Source: Cyanobacteria bacterium K_DeepCast_35m_m2_023 (GTDB lineage: Bacteria > Cyanobacteriota > Cyanobacteriia > PCC-6307 > Cyanobiaceae). Taken from it: 7,509 nucleotides of DNA. Numbering within the stretch: the first letter of the stretch is position 1; every line of letters begins with the position of its first letter. The DNA lies in NCBI GenBank assembly GCA_016882345.1, contig VGQR01000088.1:1-7509 (forward strand), read 5' to 3'. A program made the translations under genes and the position numbers. The notes under the pieces are model-generated. The model made no database searches. It was not told the DNA's origin and saw only the letters and a program-made list of their open reading frames with translations. Positions 1-5,228 of the stretch are shown piece after piece.

Positions 1-592
1 CTGGCCCCTATTCGATCGCCTGTTTGCGCTCGAGGCGGTGCCGGTGGCCACGGTGCAGCTGCGCTACGACGGCTGGGTCACCGAACTGGGCGACTCCTCA
101 GGCGCCGGCGCGGCCCGCCGCAACCTAGACCAGCCCGCTGGCCTCGACAATCTGCTCTACACCGCCGATGCCGACTTCAGCTGTTTTGCCGATCTGGCCC
201 TGGCCAGCCCGGTCGACTACCGCAAGCCAGGGCTCGGTTCGCTGCTGCAGTGCGTGCTCACCCCCGGCGATCCCTGGATCCCCAAAAAGACTGAAGAGAT
301 CGTGGCCCACACCGACGCCCAGGTGCGGGCGTTGTTCCCCTCGGCCAAGGATCTCAAGCTGGTTTGGAGCAACGTGGTCAAGCTGGCCCAATCCCTGTAC
401 CGCGAGGCCCCCGGCATGGAGCCGTACCGCCCTGACCAGAGCACGCCCGTGAGCAACTTCTATCTGGCTGGGAGCTACACCAAGCAGGACTACATCGATT
501 CGATGGAAGGTGCCACCATGAGTGGACGTCTGGCCGCCGCGGCGATCTTGGGTCGTCAGGCTGTTTTAGCCAGCAATGCTGCGGTGGCCTGA
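1..592 (+). CDS. zds: Zeta-carotene desaturase, C-terminal part (5' end outside window)
   Basis: The reading frame is open from the first complete codon (base 2) to TGA at 590-592, giving 196 visible residues. The full enzyme in this family is about 480-490 residues, so the N-terminal FAD dinucleotide-binding motif lies outside the window. The visible C-terminus carries the flavin-binding signature of the plant-type phytoene/zeta-carotene desaturase family: [19 protein letters not shown] followed by [12 protein letters not shown], residues 152-183 of the visible part (bases 455-550). From family knowledge, the enzyme desaturates zeta-carotene to lycopene via neurosporene with a plastoquinone-linked FAD, at the thylakoid or plasma membrane. 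Naming it zds (crtQ) rather than phytoene desaturase (pds/crtP) rests on the overall sequence look ([24 protein letters not shown]) and on the SRPBCC gene directly downstream, a pairing I recall for cyanobacterial zds. The next gene starts one base after the stop, which suggests cotranscription. Confidence 0.9.
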   Translation, partial: WPLFDRLFALEAVPVATVQLRYDGWVTELGDSSGAGAARRNLDQPAGLDNLLYTADADFSCFADLALASPVDYRKPGLGSLLQCVLTPGDPWIPKKTEEIVAHTDAQVRALFPSAKDLKLVWSNVVKLAQSLYREAPGMEPYRPDQSTPVSNFYLAGSYTKQDYIDSMEGATMSGRLAAAAILGRQAVLASNAAVA

Positions 593-593
593 G

Positions 594-1067
594 ATGGGGC
601 GTTGGCTTGAACATGCGGTGACCACCGAGATCCAGGCTCCGGTCGAGCGGGTCTGGGCGGTCTGGAGTGACCTGGAAGCGATGCCGCGCTGGATGCGCTG
701 GATCGAATCCGTCGTCACCGTGGCGGACGATCCGGATCTGACCGATTGGACCTTGGCCGCCCAGGGCTTTCGCTTCCACTGGAAGGCGCGCATCACCCAG
801 CGGGTCGAAGCCCAGCAGCTGCACTGGGAATCGGTGGGCGGCTTGCCGACCAAAGGGGCGGTGCGCTTCTACCCGCAGGACCCTGAGCACTGCGCTGTCA
901 AACTAAGTGTCAGTTATGAGCTGCCCGCGGCCCTTGCGCCGTTGATGGAACCGACCATTCTGGGGGGCATTGTCACCAAGGAATTGCAGGCGAACCTTGA
1001 CCGTTTCCGCGACCTGGTTGAAAGCGACGCTGCTGCTGCCGCTGCTGCTGGCAGGCTGTCAGGCTGA
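594..1067 (+). CDS. SRPBCC/START-fold (polyketide cyclase/dehydrase-like) protein linked to zds
   Basis: The protein has 157 residues. I chose ATG 594 because it lies one base after the zds stop and gives MGRWLEHAVTTEIQAPVERVW, the usual N-terminus of this family. An in-frame ATG at 576 would add six residues inside zds. Diagnostic features are the N-terminal strand ending in AP-x-x-x-VW (residues 15-21), the W-x-x-L-E-x-M-P-x-W-M helix (24-34), a central beta sheet, and a long C-terminal helix ILGGIVTKELQANLDRFRDLVE (122-143). This is the SRPBCC hydrophobic-pocket fold (Coq10 / cyclase-dehydrase type, roughly 150 residues). Members bind lipids or other hydrophobic ligands, so a role in carotenoid handling or in supporting the desaturase is an inference from position only. 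The last 16 residues, including a run of seven alanines (146-152), are encoded by bases that also encode the start of the next gene. Confidence 0.85.
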   Translation: MGRWLEHAVTTEIQAPVERVWAVWSDLEAMPRWMRWIESVVTVADDPDLTDWTLAAQGFRFHWKARITQRVEAQQLHWESVGGLPTKGAVRFYPQDPEHCAVKLSVSYELPAALAPLMEPTILGGIVTKELQANLDRFRDLVESDAAAAAAAGRLSG

Positions 1068-1515
1068 GCCTGAAGCCACCACACCACCACCACCACCGCC
1101 ACCGTTGGTGCAAGCCAAGCCTGGCGCGAATGGACTCGCGCCGGCCATGCCGGCTGGTCTGACCCAGTTGCCCTCGGCCCAACAGGTGGTCACAGCCCAA
1201 CCCCTTGGGCGTGTTGATCCCTTCTTGCCGGTGGTCTCAACAGCTTCAGCCGGGTCTCGTTCGGGAGCCCCGGCTTTGCCGGCCCTGCCCAGCGGGTTCA
1301 GTTTTCATGGGGTCATCCGCAGCGGCAGTCAATCCCAGGCTCTGGTGCAGTTCGGCACGGAATCCGGCACACTCCAGCGCGGGGATGTGGGGGGGCGCAG
1401 CACCAAACTGCTGCCGCCCGGATGGGCTGTCGGAGGGATTGACGTGGCCCGCGGCCTGCTGATTCTGCGGGCCTCGGGACGGGCCGTCCCGATCAGTCTC
1501 GATGGACAGACCTAA
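1018..1515 (+). CDS. Small proline-rich predicted lipoprotein, possibly PilP/GspC-like
   Basis: I have no firm family assignment. With TTG 1018 as start the protein has 165 residues. It begins MKATLLLPLLLAGC, a compact lipoprotein signal peptide whose lipobox LAGC puts the lipidated cysteine at residue 14. The frame also stays open upstream to a TTG at 970, but that start would bury the signal peptide behind 16 extra residues, so 1018 is preferred. No clear Shine-Dalgarno is visible, and translation may be coupled to the upstream gene. After the signal come a seven-proline run (23-29, bases 1084-1104), a low-complexity linker, a DPFLPV motif (67-72) and a beta-rich C-terminal domain with GVIRSG, ALVQFG, GD and LPPGW (about 94-161). 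The order DPF, short linker, G-x-I, ALV, G-D and final strands resembles the pilotin-like PilP and the GspC homology region of type IV pilus and type II secretion systems. That resemblance is by eye only. The TAA stop overlaps the stop of the convergent hemD. Confidence 0.7.
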   Translation: MKATLLLPLLLAGCQAEPEATTPPPPPPPLVQAKPGANGLAPAMPAGLTQLPSAQQVVTAQPLGRVDPFLPVVSTASAGSRSGAPALPALPSGFSFHGVIRSGSQSQALVQFGTESGTLQRGDVGGRSTKLLPPGWAVGGIDVARGLLILRASGRAVPISLDGQT

Positions 1516-2318
1516 GGGCGGTCAGGCCGAAGCGCGCTGATCGTGGCAGCCACCAGGCCGTCGAGGTCGTGCGGCATTGCTTCGGCGTCGACCCGCCCCA
1601 GCAAGGCCCGGCAGGCTTGGCTGGTCTGGGGACCGATCGAGACCATCGCCGTGTGCCGCACCAGATCGCTCCAGCCGTCCCCGAAGGCGGCCTGGAGCAG
1701 GCTCACCGTGTGCCGCACCGTTTTGGCGCTGCTGAAAGTCAGGGCGTCGATGCGGCCCTCGTTCACAGCCGCCACAGCGGCGCTGGGCAGCCCAGCCGGA
1801 CAAGCGGTGTCATAGGCGGCAACCTCGACAACGCGGGCCCCCGCCTCGCCGAAAGCATCCGCCAGCACAGTTCGGCCGCCGCTCTCGACGCGGGGGATCA
1901 GCAGCCGCAGGCCCCAGGCCGAGCACGGAAAGTGCTCGATCAGACTGTCGGCCACAAACGCCGGGGGCACAAAGTCGGCCGGGCTGCCCAAGGCGTCGAG
2001 CTGCTGGGCCGTCTTGCGGCCGACGGCCGCAATCTTGAGGCTGGCCGGTCGGTGGGCCAGGCTTCTGCCCTGGCGCCGCAGCCGCGCTTCGACCGCGTCG
2101 GCACCATTGCTGCTCGAGATAACCATCCAGTGGAAGCTGTCGAGCTCGGCCAGAGCGTCATCGAGCGGGCCCCAGGTGCTGGGGGGCGTCACCACCAGGG
2201 CGGGCAGGTCGATGACCGTGGCGCCGGCGGCTTCAAACAACCGCCGAGCCGCTCCGGCCTGGCTCTCCGCACGGGTGACTCCGATGCAGCGGCCCTGCAG
2301 CGGCAGCGGATCGCTCAT
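1512..2318 (-). CDS. hemD: Uroporphyrinogen-III synthase
   Basis: The protein has 268 residues, close to the usual 250-270. It cyclises hydroxymethylbilane to uroporphyrinogen III with inversion of ring D, the branch point towards haem, chlorophyll, bilins and sirohaem; it is cytosolic and cofactor-free. The two-lobed HemD fold is recognisable. Lobe one opens with GRCIGVTRAESQAGAARRLFEAAGA-type sequence (residues 9-33) and contains VISSSNGADAV (66-76), AAVGRKTAQQL (97-107) and the return strand LLIPRVESG. Lobe two has VVEVAAYDT with the family's conserved tyrosine (Y169) and threonine (T171), TFSSAKTV (194-201) and SIGPQTSQAC (227-236). Start ATG 2318 overlaps the stop of the upstream glycosyltransferase gene as ATGA, so translational coupling is likely. 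The TAG stop (1514-1512) overlaps the stop of the convergent lipoprotein gene. HemD is poorly conserved, but the motif set makes the call safe. Confidence 0.92.
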   Translation of the reverse strand: MSDPLPLQGRCIGVTRAESQAGAARRLFEAAGATVIDLPALVVTPPSTWGPLDDALAELDSFHWMVISSSNGADAVEARLRRQGRSLAHRPASLKIAAVGRKTAQQLDALGSPADFVPPAFVADSLIEHFPCSAWGLRLLIPRVESGGRTVLADAFGEAGARVVEVAAYDTACPAGLPSAAVAAVNEGRIDALTFSSAKTVRHTVSLLQAAFGDGWSDLVRHTAMVSIGPQTSQACRALLGRVDAEAMPHDLDGLVAATISALRPDRP

Positions 2319-3508
2319 GACTCCAATTTCACCAGTGCCCCGGCCTGTTGCCGCAGCTGCAGCGCCTCATGGCGGCGACCCTGTTGCTGCAGCAGCGCGA
2401 TCGCACGGCTGAAGCCCGAGCGGGCTCCATCGAGATCGCCGCCGAGCAGCAGCGCCACCGCCAGATTCTGCTGGGTTTCAGGATGGTCCGGTTCGATCGC
2501 CAGGCTGCGGCGATAGGCCGCGATCGCCTCGGCGATGCGATCGCATCGGCGCATGATCCATCCCAGGCTGCGCCAGACCACGGCCAGTTCGGGTGCCGCG
2601 TCAGTCGCAGCCTGGGCCACCAGCGTGGCCTCATCCCCTGCCCCGCGGGCCAGCAGCAGGTTGGCCAGGTTCAGTTGGGCCGCCAGGGTCAAGCGGGGTG
2701 GCAGCGGCAGATCCAGGGCTTGCCGGTAGTGCGTCTCGGCCGCGGCCGGGTCGCTGTCGCCCAGGCCGATCGCTAGGTGCAGCAACAGTTCGTAGCGCTC
2801 TGGATGGGCCTCGGGCGGGCAGGACGCCAGCCCTTGGCGCAGCAGCTGCAGACCCCGATCAGGGTTGCCGCTGGCCAACTCGAGGGCGCCCAGCTTGGCG
2901 TTCGCATAGGCATCACCGGGGTGTTCGTCCAGTTCGGCCTCCATCGCTGCGCGCAGCCGCTGGGCTTTGTCGCCAACTGCCAGCAGCTCGGGCCGGTAGC
3001 CGTCGTGCCCCAGGGCCGGCAGCGGGCAATCGGCGATGCGCCAATGGGGCTCGTGCTGCAGCAGCGCCATGACGCTGTCATCAACCATCGCGTGATAGCG
3101 GCGGCTCCAGTGGATCGCCCGATGACGTCGAAACAAGCGACTGACATTCGAGTACGGCGCCTGGGCGGCTCCCCGCTCAAGCCGCAGCAGGTTGATCAGC
3201 AGCAGATCGGGTTCTGCCATCAACGCGCGCAGCGGTGCCTTGGCCTCCGCGAGCAGCACCTCGTCGGCATCGAGCACCAGCACCCAGTCACCGCTGACGT
3301 GGCTCAGGGCCGCATTGCGGGCAGGGGCAAAATCGCCGGGCCAGGCGATCTGGTGCACCACGGCGCCCCATCGTTCGGCAATCGCGATCGTGTCGTCGCT
3401 GGAGCCGGTGTCGAGCACCACCATCTCGTCGACGAACCCCGCCACCGACGCCAGACAGCGCTCCAGTCGCTGGGCTTCGTCGCGCACGATCATTGACAGG
3501 CTGAGCAT
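2315..3508 (-). CDS. Family 2 glycosyltransferase with C-terminal TPR repeats
   Basis: The protein has 397 residues. The N-terminal GT2 (GT-A fold) catalytic domain covers about residues 1-175. It shows LSLSMIVRDEAQRLERCLASV (2-22), the nucleotide-sugar-binding VLDTGSSDDT (31-40), DFAPARNAAL (59-68), and the DxD metal-binding motif as DAD (80-82) inside WVLVLDADEVL. The segment RLFRRHRAIHW (124-134) is typical of the TPR-linked, SunS-like branch. From about residue 195 to the end there are roughly five TPR-like helical pairs, for example YANAKLGALELASGNPDRGL and LGWIMRRCDRIAEAIAAYRR. There is no signal peptide or membrane segment, so it is probably cytosolic. The acceptor cannot be deduced; enzymes of this architecture modify proteins, peptides or envelope glycans. 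The gene lies 39 bases downstream of nagZ and overlaps hemD by four bases, so it is likely in one transcript with them. It also contains all three HIP1 octamers of the window. Confidence 0.88.
   Translation of the reverse strand: MLSLSMIVRDEAQRLERCLASVAGFVDEMVVLDTGSSDDTIAIAERWGAVVHQIAWPGDFAPARNAALSHVSGDWVLVLDADEVLLAEAKAPLRALMAEPDLLLINLLRLERGAAQAPYSNVSRLFRRHRAIHWSRRYHAMVDDSVMALLQHEPHWRIADCPLPALGHDGYRPELLAVGDKAQRLRAAMEAELDEHPGDAYANAKLGALELASGNPDRGLQLLRQGLASCPPEAHPERYELLLHLAIGLGDSDPAAAETHYRQALDLPLPPRLTLAAQLNLANLLLARGAGDEATLVAQAATDAAPELAVVWRSLGWIMRRCDRIAEAIAAYRRSLAIEPDHPETQQNLAVALLLGGDLDGARSGFSRAIALLQQQGRRHEALQLRQQAGALVKLES
2397..2544. repeat. Cluster of three HIP1 octamers (GCGATCGC)
   Basis: Perfect GCGATCGC palindromes occur at 2397-2404, 2520-2527 and 2537-2544, all inside the TPR-coding part of the glycosyltransferase gene, where they encode Ala-Ile-Ala-type or Asp-Arg-containing stretches. 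These are the only exact copies I found in the window. HIP1 is a well-known over-represented octamer of many cyanobacterial genomes, so this supports the taxonomic placement. Three copies within 148 bases exceeds chance expectation for an octamer, though GC-rich alanine/isoleucine codons contribute. Confidence 0.8.
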
Positions 3509-3547
3509 GGCGGTTGTCGCAAGCAGGTCGGCAGCGTTCTTCGGGCT

Positions 3548-5173
3548 TCAGTCGGTGAAGTCCGAAGCGTTGCGGCTTGGAGGTTCAGTGTGCCCCAATC
3601 CCAGGGCCCCCAGGGCCACGCTCTGGGCCTGGGGCATCTGGCCAGGGCTGTAGGCCGCGGCGACCGTGTCGTGCAGCAGGGGCTGGAGCTGCTCCCACAG
3701 GTAGGGGCTCCCATACACCACCAGGCCGGCCAGACGCCCCAGCTCTTGCAGCTGTTGAACCACCTGCGGCCAGGGTTCCAAGCCGGCACTGGAGCCGCGA
3801 AACGGGGTGCCCCGCACAAACAACTGCAGCAGCACGGGGCCTTGGCCGAGCCGTTCCAGCGCCAGGGGCGCGTCGAGGTCGTCGCTCCAGACCCGGGGGC
3901 TGCGCGGCTCCAGCAGCCGGGTCTGGAAGCCCTGTGCAGCCGGCAGATCGATCGCGGGCATCTGCGGGCTGGCCTGGGGGGCCGCCAGGCAGTTGTCGAG
4001 ACGAATCAGGTTGATGCCCCCAGCAAGGGCGCGCTGAACCGTGCCACCGTGGTGCTCCAACGTTGCCTCCAGCAGGGTCTGGCTCAGGACCTGGTCTGGT
4101 TCGGCCAGAGACACGGTGGGGCTGGCAGCGGCCCCTTCGGGGTCGGTGTGGGCCAGCGACCGGCTTACCGCCGTCAGGGCGGTGTTGCGGCGCTGCGCAC
4201 TGGCCTCGAGCTGGGCGCGGCTCAGGCGGCCGCTGCTGACTGCGGCCGCAATGGCATGGATTGCCTCACGGGCATCGGCGGGCATCAGCACCAGATCGGC
4301 ACCCGCTTCGACGGCCAGCACGGCGGCTTCGCCTGCTCCGTAATGCCCGCTGATCGCCTCCATCACCAGGGCATCGGTGACCACCAGGCCGTCAAAGCCC
4401 AGCTTGTGGCGCAGCAGATCGTGCAGCACGGAGCGCGATAGGGTGGCGGGCCTGTCGGGGTCCAGGGCCGGCAGGGTCAGGTGAGCCGTCATCACCGCGG
4501 CGATGCCGGCGTCGATGCAGGCTTGAAATGGGGGCAGTTCAACGCTGGCTAGCCGTTCGCTGCTGTGGCTGAGCACCGGCAGCGCCAGGTGCGAGTCGAC
4601 GCTGGTGTCGCCATGCCCTGGAAAGTGCTTGGCGCACCCCAGGACGCCCGCGGCCCCCAATCCCCGGGTGAAGGCCACCGTCAGGGCGGCAACCTCCTCG
4701 GGGGTCTCGCCCCAGGCCCGCACGTTGATCACCGGGTTGGTCGGGTTGTTGTTGACGTCGCAGACGGGGCCCAGCACCCAGTTCAGCCCCAGCTGTCGGG
4801 CTTCACGGCCGCAGCAATGGCCGTAACGTTCAGCCAGTTCAACGGCCCATTGCGGCTGGTGGCGGTACAGCCGGCCCAGCCCCAGCGGCGCTGGCAACCA
4901 GGTGGCGCCCTCAAACCGCTGACCCACGCCTTCTTCGACATCGGCGCACAGCAGCAACGGTTCGTTGGCCCAGTTCTGCAGTTGCTGGCAGCGCAGCGCG
5001 ACTTCAGCAGCGCTGCCGCCCAGCAGAATCACTCCCCCCACCCCGAGCTCCAACAGGTTGCGGAGCTCGGCGTTGGCCAGCTCCCATTGGGGATAGCGGC
5101 GCTGGCTGTCGAGCAGATGGCCGCTCGCGCGCATAACCAGTAGTGAGGCGACCAGCTGAATCAGTGTGCGCAT
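3548..5173 (-). CDS. nagZ: Beta-N-acetylhexosaminidase-type glycoside hydrolase family 3 (NagZ-like)
   Basis: The protein has 541 residues. The N-terminal (beta/alpha)8 GH3 domain covers about residues 10-340. It contains LLLCADVEEGVGQRF (73-87), the NagZ signature KHFPGHGDTSVDSHLALP (182-199) with the Asp193/His195 general acid/base dyad of this subfamily, MTAHLTLPALD (228-238) and the nucleophile motif VVTDALVM with Asp267. NagZ enzymes release GlcNAc from muropeptides during peptidoglycan recycling, in the cytosol. The protein is longer than the single-domain enterobacterial NagZ (about 340 residues). Residues 345-541 form a second, weakly conserved domain like the C-terminal alpha/beta domain of two-domain GH3 enzymes. 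ATG 5173 is followed by a mildly hydrophobic LIQLVASLLVMRASGHL that belongs to the first barrel strand rather than to an export signal. The upstream Shine-Dalgarno is poor. It is the first gene of the tightly spaced nagZ-glycosyltransferase-hemD cluster and lies 55 bases downstream of the protease-TPR gene, with no evident terminator between. Confidence 0.9.
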   Translation of the reverse strand: MRTLIQLVASLLVMRASGHLLDSQRRYPQWELANAELRNLLELGVGGVILLGGSAAEVALRCQQLQNWANEPLLLCADVEEGVGQRFEGATWLPAPLGLGRLYRHQPQWAVELAERYGHCCGREARQLGLNWVLGPVCDVNNNPTNPVINVRAWGETPEEVAALTVAFTRGLGAAGVLGCAKHFPGHGDTSVDSHLALPVLSHSSERLASVELPPFQACIDAGIAAVMTAHLTLPALDPDRPATLSRSVLHDLLRHKLGFDGLVVTDALVMEAISGHYGAGEAAVLAVEAGADLVLMPADAREAIHAIAAAVSSGRLSRAQLEASAQRRNTALTAVSRSLAHTDPEGAAASPTVSLAEPDQVLSQTLLEATLEHHGGTVQRALAGGINLIRLDNCLAAPQASPQMPAIDLPAAQGFQTRLLEPRSPRVWSDDLDAPLALERLGQGPVLLQLFVRGTPFRGSSAGLEPWPQVVQQLQELGRLAGLVVYGSPYLWEQLQPLLHDTVAAAYSPGQMPQAQSVALGALGLGHTEPPSRNASDFTD

Positions 5174-5228
5174 CGGCCTGTTGCATGCAGCGCTCGATCA
5201 AGCATCGTCGTTGGGGTGGGTGTGTATT

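Noticed and set aside
378..890. - strand open frame across the zds/SRPBCC junction
   Set aside because: Spans two conserved + strand genes and is Pro/Arg/His-rich; explained as a shadow.
1084..1104. CCA repeat as a CRISPR or mobile-element repeat
   Set aside because: It is a short in-frame proline-codon microsatellite inside the lipoprotein linker, fully explained by coding.
1569..2516. Long + strand open frame opposite hemD and the glycosyltransferase gene
   Set aside because: It lies antisense to two clear genes, has a Gln/Arg/Gly-rich composition typical of GC-rich shadow frames, and crosses a gene boundary without any domain.
2777..3496. + strand open frame opposite the glycosyltransferase
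   Set aside because: Fully antisense to a well-supported gene, with no recognisable motif; a high-GC shadow.
3590..4441. + strand open frame opposite nagZ
   Set aside because: Antisense to the conserved GH3 gene; composition is low-complexity Gln/Ala/Gly with no family signature.
4565..5143. + strand open frame opposite the N-terminal part of nagZ
   Set aside because: Antisense to the best-conserved part of NagZ, including the KHFPGHGD motif; no independent support.
5174..5228. Terminator or promoter between the protease gene and nagZ
   Set aside because: The 55 bases contain only short palindromes such as AGCGCT and GCATGC, with no stem plus T run and no convincing -35/-10 pair.
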